DNA from: JAAYHV01 sp035268985
GTDB taxonomy: Bacteria; Bacillota; Clostridia; Peptostreptococcales; Anaerovoracaceae
Assembly: GCA_035268985.1 (NCBI GenBank)
Contig: DATFJV010000078.1
Coordinates: 1 to 64,000, forward strand
DNA length: 64,000 nucleotides
Reading direction: 5' to 3'
The position numbers and the translations under genes are program-made. Shown here piece by piece: positions 8,740 through 17,774 of this stretch (the first letter of the stretch is position 1; each line of letters begins with the position of its first letter). The notes beneath the pieces were generated by a model. It had not been told where the DNA came from, ran no database searches, and saw only the letters and a program-made list of their open reading frames with translations.

Positions 8740-8833
8740 AAAAAAGTCCCACCTCCATAGATAAATGAAATTTAATTATTTCATCTGTCTACCTAAGTGG
8801 GATTTTATCAATCAGCGCTTTTTTGTTATTTTT

Positions 8834-8864
8834 AATATAAAAATGGCTGAGATTAATCTCAGCC
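8834..8864 (-). terminator. Terminator of the UPF0210/ACT operon
   Basis: GGCTGAGAT-TA-ATCTCAGCC (8845-8864) is a perfect palindrome; on the minus strand it is followed by ATTTTTAT. It starts 8 bp after the stop of the UPF0210 gene. Confidence 0.85.
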
Positions 8865-8871
8865 TCTAAAA

Positions 8872-10230
8872 CTAATTCTTTAAACTTTGAAGAGGCGCTG
8901 GTATCTTTCCACCTCTATTTATTATTACTGATGAAGACTCTTTTTTTAGTTTCATAACGGGTCCCCTACCTAGTAGTCCTCCAAAATCAAGGCTATCGCC
9001 ATCCTTTAATCCAACTGCTGGAATTAATCTAACCGCAGTCGTTTTTGAATTTACCATACCAATGGCAGCCTCATCTGCGATTATTGCGGATATTGTTTCC
9101 GCCGGTGTATCACCTGGCACTATTATCATATCAAGTCCCACTGAACAAACGGCAGTCATTGCTTCAAGCTTTTCTATACATAGAGCCCCACTTTCAGCAG
9201 CAGCAATCATTCCTGCGTCTTCACTTACTGGTATAAAAGCTCCTGATAATCCTCCTACGCTGGAAGACGCCATAACTCCACCTTTTTTAACTGCATCATT
9301 TAACATTGCCAATGCTGCAGTTGTACCATGAGTCCCACATTGCTCAAGTCCTATTTCTTCTAGTATATATGCAACGGAATCTCCTATTGCAGGTGTTGGA
9401 GCTAAGGAAAGATCCACTATTCCAAAGGAAACGTCAAGCATACTGGACGCTTCTGTGCCTACAAGCTGTCCCATTCTAGTTATTTTAAATGCAACTTTTT
9501 TTATGGTTTCTGCCACTTCGTTAAGAGGTGCATCCTTAGGCATTTTAGCAAGTGCTGCTCTAACTACGCCAGGTCCTGATACTCCCACATTTATAACACA
9601 ATCAGCTTCTCCAACTCCATGAAAGGCCCCTGCCATAAACGGATTGTCCTCTGGTGCGTTACAAAATACTACTAGTTTAGCAGCACCTATGCACTGATTA
9701 TCCTTAGTTAATTCAGCAGTTTCTTTTACCTTTTGACCCATTATTTTAACAGCATCCATATTTATGCCTGCTTTTGTAGAGCCAATATTAATTGATGAAC
9801 ACACTATATCGGTTTCTGATAATGCTCTAGGAATGGATTCTATAAGTTCTTTATCTCCCGCGCTAAAACCTTTTTGCACAAGTGCTGAATATCCACCTAT
9901 AAAATTGACTCCTATTTTCTTCGCTGCTCTATCTAACGTTTTTGCATATTTGACAGGATCTCCACCAGATACTCCAAGCAACAAAGCTATTGGTGTTACT
10001 GATACCCTTTTATTTATAATAGGTATACCGTATTTCTTTTCAATGAATTCGCCAGTTTCCACTAGTTTTTCAGCTTTACTAACTATCTTGTTATATACTT
10101 TTTCACAAGATTTATCTATGTCAGCATCGGCACAATCTATTAAAGATATGCCCATGGTAATGGTTCTAATATCAAGGTTCTCTTCATCAATCATTGATAT
10201 TGTTTCCATTATGTCATTCATATTTATCAT
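8872..10230 (-). CDS. UPF0210 (DUF711, PFL-like) family protein
   Basis: The 452-residue protein belongs to the widespread UPF0210/DUF711 family, which is related in fold to pyruvate formate-lyase-type barrels but has no established activity that I know of. Recognisable segments are FIGGYSALVQKGFSAGD, NVGVSGPGVVRAAL and the glycine-rich C-terminal LDFGGLLGRGPVM. No glycyl-radical motif is seen. The start at 10230 follows GGAGG at good spacing. It lies 12 bp after an ACT-domain gene, and this pairing is common in Gram-positives, suggesting ligand-sensitive control. Function unknown. Confidence 0.88.
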   Translation of the reverse strand: MINMNDIMETISMIDEENLDIRTITMGISLIDCADADIDKSCEKVYNKIVSKAEKLVETGEFIEKKYGIPIINKRVSVTPIALLLGVSGGDPVKYAKTLDRAAKKIGVNFIGGYSALVQKGFSAGDKELIESIPRALSETDIVCSSINIGSTKAGINMDAVKIMGQKVKETAELTKDNQCIGAAKLVVFCNAPEDNPFMAGAFHGVGEADCVINVGVSGPGVVRAALAKMPKDAPLNEVAETIKKVAFKITRMGQLVGTEASSMLDVSFGIVDLSLAPTPAIGDSVAYILEEIGLEQCGTHGTTAALAMLNDAVKKGGVMASSSVGGLSGAFIPVSEDAGMIAAAESGALCIEKLEAMTAVCSVGLDMIIVPGDTPAETISAIIADEAAIGMVNSKTTAVRLIPAVGLKDGDSLDFGGLLGRGPVMKLKKESSSVIINRGGKIPAPLQSLKN

Positions 10231-10242
10231 TTGGAACCTCCG

Positions 10243-10506
10243 TTATATTCTGTGCATTGAATTAAAGATATCTTCGTGCATTACATGTACGACCATCTCA
10301 GGGACTGCTTTTGCAATCTTTTCCTCGATGCTTTTAATATCTTCACTATCATCCATAACGTCAACTACCATGATCATACAGAAATACCCATCCAAAACTG
10401 ATTGTGTAACATCAATTATATTACTATTTGTCTCTTCACATATCTTAGATACATTCGCCAAAATTCCTGTTTTATCCTTACCTATTACTGTAATAACAGC
10501 TTTCAT
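10243..10506 (-). CDS. ACT-domain protein (UPF0237)
   Basis: This 87-residue protein is a single ACT domain: MKAVITVIGKDKTGILANV at the N-terminus with the glycine-containing ligand loop, then NIIDVTQSVLDGYF. ACT domains bind amino acids or other small ligands and usually work by dimerising with or next to a partner. The partner is likely the UPF0210 protein encoded 12 bp downstream. The start has AAGGGGG upstream. What it senses is not known. Confidence 0.9.
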   Translation of the reverse strand: MKAVITVIGKDKTGILANVSKICEETNSNIIDVTQSVLDGYFCMIMVVDVMDDSEDIKSIEEKIAKAVPEMVVHVMHEDIFNSMHRI

Positions 10507-10552
10507 ATATTTAATCCCCCTTGAATTATACTATTGAACATTTTAACAAATT

Positions 10553-11158
10553 TCATGACAAATTACCACCTAATTTCAAATTTATTTTTGATGATATGAA
10601 TATAGAAAGTATGTTTACAATTAATGCTATACATAATATAATTATTTCTATATTAGTATTATAGAACATATCAATTTCTAATATCGATAAATTAGTTCCT
10701 AGCATTGTTGTAAGTGCCATTAGTCCAATAAATGCAAATCTACCCTTTTCTACACCAAATTTAAACATAATTGGCATATTAATTGCTGAAATTATAAGGG
10801 CAACACCTAATATAGATATTACTATTGATGGCTCAATTAATGCCTTATATTCCTCAATAAATATCGATAGTATGAAGTGAAGTAAATAACTCATAGCAGT
10901 AACAATTCCCATAAGCAAATAACCCAATATATATTTGCTATAAATAATTTCTCTAGAACTGTAAGGCATCATATTTTGTAATTCATTCCATTTAGATCTT
11001 TCATCATATGCTATGGCAGTTATGGGAAGCATTGCTGCAAATACAATCACAAAATTGCTTAAAAATTCATCAGGTATCAAGACAAAGCCAATAATCATAA
11101 TAAAATAAATCTTATGCCTACTAATTGTTAATATATCCTTTAATAATAAACCTACCAT
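10553..11158 (-). CDS. ABC-2 type transporter permease
   Basis: The 201-residue, highly hydrophobic protein has about six membrane segments (for example IYFIMIIGFVLIP and IIILCIALIVNILSIFI) and resembles small ABC-2 permeases of the bacitracin-exporter/YtrC type. It begins MVGLLLKDILTISRHK, the typical cytoplasmic start of this group. Its start overlaps the stop of the ATPase gene by one base, and a GntR-type regulator heads the operon. The substrate is unknown; export of peptides or antibiotics, or envelope-stress sensing, is possible. No terminator is clear after it. Confidence 0.85.
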   Translation of the reverse strand: MVGLLLKDILTISRHKIYFIMIIGFVLIPDEFLSNFVIVFAAMLPITAIAYDERSKWNELQNMMPYSSREIIYSKYILGYLLMGIVTAMSYLLHFILSIFIEEYKALIEPSIVISILGVALIISAINMPIMFKFGVEKGRFAFIGLMALTTMLGTNLSILEIDMFYNTNIEIIILCIALIVNILSIFISSKINLKLGGNLS

Positions 11159-12003
11159 TAATTTACCTCCTTTGCCATAAATAATATTACATCTTCAAGA
11201 CTAAAATGTTCACTTTTAAACCCTTTATTAACCATTTCTTTTCTTACCAATATTTCAGTACTATATTTATTTTCTTTTAACCCTACTATTGCTTCTTTCG
11301 GAATATCAGAAACACTGTCTTTGGAGATATTTATTAAACTGAATTTATTTAAAATAACATCTTTTTCTTCCATAAATACTAATTTACCTCTATGAATAAA
11401 TGCTATATAATCACAAATTTTTTCAAGATCACTTACAATGTGAGAAGATAACAATACTGTTTTGTCTTCTTCTCTAGTAAATTCATTAAATGTTTGAAGC
11501 ACTTCATCCCTAACCATGGGGTCAAGACCACTAGTGGCCTCATCTAAGATAAGGAGCTTAGCTTCATGTGACATGGCCACTGATATTGCAAGTTTCATTT
11601 TCATTCCCCTAGAATAATCTTTGAATTTCTTATTTAATGGCATATTTAGCTTTTTAATATATTCAAAATATGTTTTTTCATCCCAATTAATATAGGTATA
11701 TTTCATAATGCTATTTACATCTTTAGCGTTTAATATTTCGGGATAGTATGCTTCATCTAAGACCACTCCTATATCGTTTTTTAAAGAAGTGAACCTACAG
11801 TCTTTATTATCTATTCCAAAAACCTTAACCACACCCGCATCTCTACTTACTGAATCCATTATTAGATTTATTGTAGTAGTCTTACCTGCTCCGTTTTCTC
11901 CAACAAGGCCTACTATACTACCCATTGGAATATTCATAGTTATATCATCTAACTTGAAATCTTCATAGCATTTTGTTAAACCATTAATTTCTATGGCATT
12001 CAT
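11158..12003 (-). CDS. ABC transporter ATP-binding protein (YtrB/BcrA type)
   Basis: The 281-residue nucleotide-binding subunit has Walker A GENGAGKTT (35-43), a variant signature YSRGMKMKL in place of LSGGQ as in the YtrB-like group, Walker B LLILDEATSGLDP, and the switch His in LLSSHIVSDLEKI. It lies directly after the GntR gene and overlaps the permease gene by one base. With that permease it should form a complete exporter, presumably as a 2+2 assembly. Confidence 0.95.
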   Translation of the reverse strand: MNAIEINGLTKCYEDFKLDDITMNIPMGSIVGLVGENGAGKTTTINLIMDSVSRDAGVVKVFGIDNKDCRFTSLKNDIGVVLDEAYYPEILNAKDVNSIMKYTYINWDEKTYFEYIKKLNMPLNKKFKDYSRGMKMKLAISVAMSHEAKLLILDEATSGLDPMVRDEVLQTFNEFTREEDKTVLLSSHIVSDLEKICDYIAFIHRGKLVFMEEKDVILNKFSLINISKDSVSDIPKEAIVGLKENKYSTEILVRKEMVNKGFKSEHFSLEDVILFMAKEVN

Positions 12004-12381
12004 TTATTCCACCTCTTTTTCCAAAGTCTCTATAAGACTTATTATTTCATCTTTATTCAATTTGCAATACTTGTTTAACTTAATAGCTTCTTTTAATGAT
12101 TTTTCCAGTTCAGTTAAATAGTATTCATTAATCAAATTTTCATTTAAATTTGCAACATAACTACCCTTGCCAGGCACTGTTAATATATATCCATCATTTT
12201 CAAGTTCAGTATAAGCTCGTTTAGTAGTTATAACACTGACTTTAAGATCCTTAGCTAAATTTCTAATGGATGGTAATGATTCGTCAGCCCCTATCCTATT
12301 TTGCAATATTTCATTTTTAATCTGTTCATATATCTGCTCATATATTGGAGCATCCTTATTGTTACTAATTACTATATTCAT
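12004..12381 (-). CDS. GntR-family (YtrA-type) transcriptional repressor
   Basis: The 125-residue regulator has a GntR winged helix (about 8-78: APIYEQIYEQIKNEI, SIRNLAKDLKVSVITTKRAYTEL, TVPGKGSYV) and a short C-terminal helical tail, as in the YtrA subfamily that controls adjacent ABC transporters. The start at 12381 (MNIVISNNK) is chosen because GGTGGG lies 4-9 bp upstream and the longer frame would cover the promoter. It heads the operon with the ATPase and permease and is probably autoregulated through the palindrome at 12394-12430. Confidence 0.92.
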   Translation of the reverse strand: MNIVISNNKDAPIYEQIYEQIKNEILQNRIGADESLPSIRNLAKDLKVSVITTKRAYTELENDGYILTVPGKGSYVANLNENLINEYYLTELEKSLKEAIKLNKYCKLNKDEIISLIETLEKEVE

Positions 12382-12393
12382 AAGCCCACCTTT

Positions 12394-12450
12394 GTATATA
12401 CTGTATATATTAGTTAAACACAGTATATACATCTAAATATAATTTGTCAA
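12394..12450 (-). promoter_or_regulatory. Promoter and palindromic operator of the GntR-ABC operon
   Basis: On the minus strand the -35 is TTGACA (12450-12445) and the -10 TATACT (12427-12422) with 17 bp between. An 11-bp perfect inverted repeat, GTATATACTGT (12394-12404) and ACAGTATATAC (12420-12430) with a 15-bp centre, covers the -10 and the leader up to the ribosome site. This is ideal placement for repression by the GntR protein. Confidence 0.85.
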
Positions 12451-12460
12451 GGTTTTTGCA

Positions 12461-12490
12461 AAAAAAATAGCACAGCATTAGCTGTGCTAT
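12461..12490 (-). terminator. Terminator of the Stn-like operon
   Basis: A 10-bp stem, ATAGCACAGC (12467-12476) with GCTGTGCTAT (12481-12490) and loop ATTA, is followed on the minus strand by eight T bases. It starts 9 bp after the stop of the 1166-residue subunit. Confidence 0.92.
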
Positions 12491-12498
12491 CAAATATC

Positions 12499-15400
12499 TT
12501 ATACCATTACAGGTTTTGGTAATCTTTCTTCCATGATCTTCATTAAGTTATCAGTTGTTTCAAGCTCATCACTTAATTTATCATCTACAACCTTTTCAAA
12601 TAATTTTTCAACTGGGGACAATACGCCACCTAGCACTTCATCTACTTCAGCATATTTATATAGAGCAATTTCATCATCCATTTCAGCTGATATATCTTCA
12701 GTTGAATCAAATTCGAAATCTTCCTCTAATACTTCTGCCATTGAAGCTGCTATTTCCCAGTTTGAGTATTCTACTTCTTCTTCAACAGCTGCGGCCACTT
12801 CTAGAAGTCTTCTTTCAGTATTTGTGAATGTACCGTCTACGCTACATGCACCAGTACCAGGAATAACCACATCAGCTTGAACTGTTGTATCAGTTAAGTA
12901 AATATCAGATACTGCCAAGAATTCTAATCCGCTTAAATCCATATTAGGATCTTCGCCAAATATTAATAATCCTTTAACACCTTCTAAAGCTTCTCTTCCA
13001 TTTCTAATACCCATGTCAACTAATCCCTGAGTATTGTTTTTAGGTCTTAGCATTAATATACCATCCCTTGGTTCTCCAATATGTCCGGATAATAGCGCTA
13101 TTTCACCAATCAATTTAGCGGCATTTACTGACAATATATTTTGTTGATATACAAACATTGCTTTCTTAGCATTTGCATAAGCTTCTGCTATAGCTTTCAT
13201 TTCATCTGATACCTTGACTTTCGCTAACGACTTTTTAAATCCATCAAAGCCTTCACCGTCACTTGCCTTACCCATATCAAGAAGTGCTTTTGCAATTTCT
13301 TTTAATGAATCAAGGCTATTATCAACTTTAATATTTTCACAAAAGTCCATTCTATAAGGCATTTCATCATCATATAGGATATATGCTTTTGCACCGTTTT
13401 CAACTGCCTGCTTAATCTTTAATCTAATTACAGGGTTTTTACTAGCCAAAAATCCAGGGGCAACTATTACGTTGGTTGATAATAATTCGTTTATAGTATT
13501 TGGAGATGCATCATGACCAAATATATTGGCTAATGGATTTTCTCTTAAATTGAATGAAAATGTTTTAGCTCCCATTACATCGGCAAGTTTCTTCATAGCA
13601 TATGCTTCTTCGTTTGTGTATCTATCGGATATTGCTACTGCTATTGAGTCTTTACCATTTCTAGCTTTTATACTTTCCATTTTCTTAGTTGCTATCATAA
13701 ATGCGTCATAATAGTCAGTTTCACAGAAGTTATCACCCTCTTTAACCATAGGATCTACTAGTTTGCCTTCAAGTACAGCCGCATCAAATCCCCATTTACC
13801 TTTACCGCAAGAAACACCAGCATTTACAACACCTTCTTTGTCAGGGTTAGCTTTGATTAACATATCGCCATAAGCCTCTACTTTTAGTGAACATCCCACT
13901 GAACAGAATGAACATGTTGTATCATATACTTCAGTTGCTAGAGGAACTTCCTTAGCTACACTTTGTCTTTCTTGCAATGCTCCAACTGGACATACGCTTA
14001 CACATTGACCACATGATATACAGCCAGATTCAGCTAGTTTATTACCAAGAGTTGGTAATACTACAGTATCAAAACCTCTATCAACGAGACCTAATGCTCC
14101 AATTCCCATTACTTCATCACATGCTCTTACGCATAATCCACATAATATGCATTTATTAGGATCTCTTACTATAAATGGGTGATCGTCTTCAAATTCTGTT
14201 ATTTTTTTCTCACCGCAAAATCTTGAAGGTTCAACATCATATTCATTTGCATAATCAACTAATTTGCATTCATGATAATCATGACATCCACATTCCAAAC
14301 ATCTTGAAGCTTCTTGCATAGCTTCTTCCTCAGTCAATGAACTATATACTACTTCTGAGAAGTTATCTTTTCTTTGTTCCGGAGTAAGTTGGAATCCATT
14401 CTTTACTCTGCACATTCTTTCTCTATCTTCAAAAGTTTTTTCATTAACATCATCTCTTTCCACATAATACGGTTTTTCATAAGCAATAATCTCACCGTCT
14501 AAGTATGCATCAATTATTTCAGAAACTTTCTTAGCATCAGCAATTGCTTCAATTGCTATTGATATTTTATCATTACCGCAATCTCCACCAGCAAATACAC
14601 CTGGCATTGAAGTCATAAATGTTTTTTCATCATACGCAATGGCATTTTTTCTGGTTTTGTCAACTTCAAATACGTTAGAATCTACTGCTTGTCCTATTGC
14701 TAAGATAACTGTATCAACATCTAAAAGTTCTGTTTTGCCTTCAACTGGAACAGGTCTTCTTCTTCCGGATTCATCAGGTTCACCTAATTCCATTATCTGT
14801 AAATTGACTTTATTTACATGACCATCTTCATCTGTTAAATACTCAATTGGGTTTGTTAGGTTTTTAAAGATAACACCTTCTTCTAATGCTTCTTCAATTT
14901 CTATTTCATCTGCAGGCATTTCATCTTTAGTTCTTCTATATATGTTATATACTTCTTTAGCTCCGAGTCTTACAGCAGTTCTGCAAGCGTCCATAGCAGT
15001 ATTACCACCACCTACTATAGCAACCTTTTCACCTAGTTTTACATCTTCATTCCTAACTACTTGTCTAAGGAAATCTATTCCTCCTATTACACCTTTAGCA
15101 TCTTCACCTTCGCATCCTACGCCTGTTGATACCCAAGCACCGATACCTAGAAGTACAGCATCAAAGTCTTTTCTTATAGTCTCAAATGTAATGTCTGTAC
15201 CTATCTTAGTATTAGGAATAAGTTCTACTCCCATTTTTTCGATTAGCTTCACTTCCTCATCTAAAACTGCTTTAGGTAATCTGTATTCTGGAATACCATA
15301 TCTAAGCATACCGCCAAATTTAGGCATTGCTTCAAATACTGTTACGCTGTGTCCTTTTTGTCTTAAGAAAGATGCTGCTGATAACCCCATAGGGCCTCCA

Positions 15401-15999
15401 CCAATTATTGCTACAGCTCTACCGGTTTCTTCAGCTATTTCTGGTTGATATCTAACATCATTGCTTAAGTCGTAATCTGCAGCAAACCTCTTTAAATCCA
15501 TGATACCAATCGGTTCATCAACTAAAGCTCTTCTGCAGTTATCTTCACATGGATGCGGACAAACTCTACCAATTGCTGCAGGTAGAGGAATTTTTGTTTT
15601 AATTAACTCTAATGCTTCTGCAAATTGTCCATTGGCTATTAATCCTGTATAACCTTGACAATCTGTATTAGCCGGACAATTTAGTGTACAAGGTGCCTGG
15701 CAGTCACCTACATGGTTTGAAAGTAGCAATTCAAGATTTGTTTTTCTTGATTCACATACTTTTTCAGTATCAGTATATATAACCATATCAGGTGCAATTT
15801 CAGTTGCACATGATTTAAATAGCTTTGGACTACCTTCTATCTCTACCACACATAGTCCGCATGAACCATATATTTCAGTTCTTTCATCGTAACAAAGAGT
15901 TGGAATAAAAATGTCATTCTCCCTTGCCACTTCTAAAACGGTCTGTCCGGGAAGCCCAAATACTTCTTTGCCATCGATATTTAATCTTAATTTTTTCAT
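12499..15999 (-). CDS. Fused NuoG-like/GltD-like iron-sulfur flavoprotein, large subunit of Stn-like transhydrogenase
   Basis: The 1166-residue protein carries, in order: a [2Fe-2S] ferredoxin (Cys36, 47, 50, 64); a GltD/NfnB-type N-terminal iron-sulfur region (His96, Cys100-114 and Cys147-155); an FAD Rossmann fold (AIIGGGPMGL, about 195-225); an NADPH fold (AIVGGGNTAMD, about 327-350, then YRRTKDEMPA); a Cys-rich linker (567-578); two [4Fe-4S] clusters (617-627 and 660-670); and a formate-dehydrogenase-like domain with Cys696, 699, 703, 731. That last domain has no visible catalytic Cys or Sec and lacks the C-terminal pterin-binding part, as in NuoG. With the NuoF and NuoE genes upstream it matches the Sporomusa-type Nfn (Stn), a ferredoxin-NADPH-NADH bifurcating transhydrogenase. 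An older database label such as formate dehydrogenase would mislead. Confidence 0.85.
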   Translation of the reverse strand: MKKLRLNIDGKEVFGLPGQTVLEVARENDIFIPTLCYDERTEIYGSCGLCVVEIEGSPKLFKSCATEIAPDMVIYTDTEKVCESRKTNLELLLSNHVGDCQAPCTLNCPANTDCQGYTGLIANGQFAEALELIKTKIPLPAAIGRVCPHPCEDNCRRALVDEPIGIMDLKRFAADYDLSNDVRYQPEIAEETGRAVAIIGGGPMGLSAASFLRQKGHSVTVFEAMPKFGGMLRYGIPEYRLPKAVLDEEVKLIEKMGVELIPNTKIGTDITFETIRKDFDAVLLGIGAWVSTGVGCEGEDAKGVIGGIDFLRQVVRNEDVKLGEKVAIVGGGNTAMDACRTAVRLGAKEVYNIYRRTKDEMPADEIEIEEALEEGVIFKNLTNPIEYLTDEDGHVNKVNLQIMELGEPDESGRRRPVPVEGKTELLDVDTVILAIGQAVDSNVFEVDKTRKNAIAYDEKTFMTSMPGVFAGGDCGNDKISIAIEAIADAKKVSEIIDAYLDGEIIAYEKPYYVERDDVNEKTFEDRERMCRVKNGFQLTPEQRKDNFSEVVYSSLTEEEAMQEASRCLECGCHDYHECKLVDYANEYDVEPSRFCGEKKITEFEDDHPFIVRDPNKCILCGLCVRACDEVMGIGALGLVDRGFDTVVLPTLGNKLAESGCISCGQCVSVCPVGALQERQSVAKEVPLATEVYDTTCSFCSVGCSLKVEAYGDMLIKANPDKEGVVNAGVSCGKGKWGFDAAVLEGKLVDPMVKEGDNFCETDYYDAFMIATKKMESIKARNGKDSIAVAISDRYTNEEAYAMKKLADVMGAKTFSFNLRENPLANIFGHDASPNTINELLSTNVIVAPGFLASKNPVIRLKIKQAVENGAKAYILYDDEMPYRMDFCENIKVDNSLDSLKEIAKALLDMGKASDGEGFDGFKKSLAKVKVSDEMKAIAEAYANAKKAMFVYQQNILSVNAAKLIGEIALLSGHIGEPRDGILMLRPKNNTQGLVDMGIRNGREALEGVKGLLIFGEDPNMDLSGLEFLAVSDIYLTDTTVQADVVIPGTGACSVDGTFTNTERRLLEVAAAVEEEVEYSNWEIAASMAEVLEEDFEFDSTEDISAEMDDEIALYKYAEVDEVLGGVLSPVEKLFEKVVDDKLSDELETTDNLMKIMEERLPKPVMV

Positions 16000-16015
16000 T
16001 TGTTCTCCTCCCCTC

Positions 16016-17764
16016 CTATTCTCTCACTATAGCGTTAAATCGACATGCTTCTTCACATCGTCCGCATCTAGTACATAAATCTTGGTCAATAACGTGTTTT
16101 TCCTTTAAGTTACCTGTAATTGCGTCAACTGGACAGTTTTTAGCACAAACTGTACAACCAATACAATCATCTGTAATTTTATAGGAAATCAACGCTTTAC
16201 AAGATTTAGCAGTACACTTCTTGTTATAAATATGATCTTCATATTCATTTCTGAAGTATTTAATAGTAGTAAGAACAGGATTTGGAGCTGTTTGGCCTAA
16301 GCCACACATTGAACCAGCTTTAATTTTTTCCGCTAGTTCACCAAGTAACTCAATGTCACCGTCTTTACCTTCACCTTTAGTGATCCTTTCAAGAATTTCA
16401 AGCATTCTCTTAGTACCAATTCTACAATAGTTACACTTACCACAAGATTCTTTTCTGGTAAAGTCCAAGAAGAATCTAGCCATATCTACCATACAAGTAT
16501 CTTCATCCATTACAATCATACCACCAGAACCTACAATAGCTCCTGTTTTAGTGATATCTTCATAAGTTACTTTAGTATCTATTAAGCTAGCTGGTATACA
16601 TCCACCAGACGGTCCTCCCATTTGAACAGCTTTAAATTCTTTGTCATTTTTAATGCCTCCACCGATATCAAATATAACATCTTTTAAAGTTAATCCCATA
16701 GGGACCTCAACAAGACCACCTTTTTTTATTTTACCTGCCAATGCAAATACTTTTGTACCATTTGATTTTTCTGAACCATACTCAGCGTATTTTTCACCAC
16801 CATTTTCAAATATCCAAGGTACATTTGCATAAGTTTCTACATTATTTATATTAGTAGGTTTTTGCCAATAACCTTTTTGCGCAGGGAATGGAGGTTTTAA
16901 TCTAGGCATACCTCTTTCACCTTCAAGGGATGCAATCAATGCAGTTTCTTCACCGCATACAAAAGCGCCTGCTCCAGCTTTGATTCTAATATCAAAATCA
17001 TAACCAGATCCAAATATATTCTTTCCTAAATAACTTTTATCTCTAGCTTGCTGCATTGCAGTTTCTAGTCTTTTAATTGCAAGGGGATATTCAGCACGGC
17101 AGTATATTATTCCTTCTATAGCGCCCATGGCGTAACCACCTATAATCATACCTTCAATCATAGAATGTGGATCACCTTCCAATACGGATCTATCCATGAA
17201 GGCTCCGGGGTCACCTTCATCAGCATTACAAACTATATATTTCTCACTATCTTTGCTGTTCTTTGCCGCATTCCATTTAAACCATGTTGGGAATCCTGCT
17301 CCCCCACGGCCTCTAAGACCTGAAACCTTAATTTGGTTTATTACATCATCTTGCGTCATAGAACTAACTACTTTCTCAGTAGATTTATATCCACCGCATG
17401 CGATGTATTCATCTATGTTTTCTGGATTTAATATTCCACAATTTCTTAAAACTATTCTAGTTTGTTTCGTAATTACGCTATTATCTTCATCATTAATTAA
17501 ATATTTTTCTACGGGTTTATTACCTAATACATGCTCGCTTATAATCTCTTCAACCATTTCAGGCTGAACTTTTACATATCTATATAGCTTTTCATTATCA
17601 TCATAGATATCAACTATTGGTTCTAAAAAACAAATACCGACACAGCCAGTAATTGTAGTTCTTAAATCCATGTTGCTTTTTTCCAAAATTCTATCGAATT
17701 CTGCTTGTGTTTTTTTAGCTCCAGAAGCAACACCGCAGCTTCCTTGGCCGACAACTATCCTCAT
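16016..17764 (-). CDS. NuoF-like NADH-binding flavoprotein subunit (HydB/StnB type)
   Basis: The 582-residue subunit binds FMN and NADH and is the likely bifurcation or NADH site. It has an N-terminal thioredoxin-like iron-sulfur domain (Cys10, 41, 45; the expected fourth Cys is not obvious), the FMN/NADH motifs GLRGRGGAGFPTW (149-161) and CNADEGDPGAF (179-189), the NuoF [4Fe-4S] site SCGKCNYCRIG (Cys441, 444, 447) with Cys487, and a C-terminal 2x[4Fe-4S] ferredoxin (Cys534-544, 564-574). This layout is that of the B subunit of bifurcating hydrogenases and Stn. It lies between the NuoE-like and large-subunit genes with gaps of 10 and 16 bp. Confidence 0.93.
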   Translation of the reverse strand: MRIVVGQGSCGVASGAKKTQAEFDRILEKSNMDLRTTITGCVGICFLEPIVDIYDDNEKLYRYVKVQPEMVEEIISEHVLGNKPVEKYLINDEDNSVITKQTRIVLRNCGILNPENIDEYIACGGYKSTEKVVSSMTQDDVINQIKVSGLRGRGGAGFPTWFKWNAAKNSKDSEKYIVCNADEGDPGAFMDRSVLEGDPHSMIEGMIIGGYAMGAIEGIIYCRAEYPLAIKRLETAMQQARDKSYLGKNIFGSGYDFDIRIKAGAGAFVCGEETALIASLEGERGMPRLKPPFPAQKGYWQKPTNINNVETYANVPWIFENGGEKYAEYGSEKSNGTKVFALAGKIKKGGLVEVPMGLTLKDVIFDIGGGIKNDKEFKAVQMGGPSGGCIPASLIDTKVTYEDITKTGAIVGSGGMIVMDEDTCMVDMARFFLDFTRKESCGKCNYCRIGTKRMLEILERITKGEGKDGDIELLGELAEKIKAGSMCGLGQTAPNPVLTTIKYFRNEYEDHIYNKKCTAKSCKALISYKITDDCIGCTVCAKNCPVDAITGNLKEKHVIDQDLCTRCGRCEEACRFNAIVRE

Positions 17765-17774
17765 ATTTTACCTC

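Larger units (their letters stand above)
8223..8824 (-). mobile_element. Degenerate IS3-family element inserted in a terminator
   Basis: Imperfect inverted ends are visible. The left end carries ATCCC then GTAGACA then AAATAATTAAATTT (about 8240-8277); the right end reads the same order on the minus strand (about 8803-8767), with a one-base indel. Further out, AAAAGCGCT (8223-8231) and AGCGCTTTT (8814-8822) form a 9-bp inverted repeat, either the tips of the element or a split terminator stem. Only an OrfA-like gene with a premature stop remains; the DDE transposase (OrfB) is missing. The element cannot move by itself. Confidence 0.75.

Noticed and set aside
9764..10537. 257-codon plus-strand open frame antisense to the UPF0210 and ACT genes
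   Set aside because: Low-complexity hydrophobic translation, no ribosome site, and both real genes on the opposite strand have family matches.
14942..15448. 168-codon plus-strand frame inside the large Stn-like subunit gene
   Set aside because: Antisense to conserved Rossmann-fold coding sequence; Ser/Pro-rich composition typical of a shadow frame.
12499..15999. Selenocysteine or catalytic molybdenum formate dehydrogenase
   Set aside because: No in-frame TGA and no catalytic Cys at the expected place; the C-terminal pterin domain is missing.
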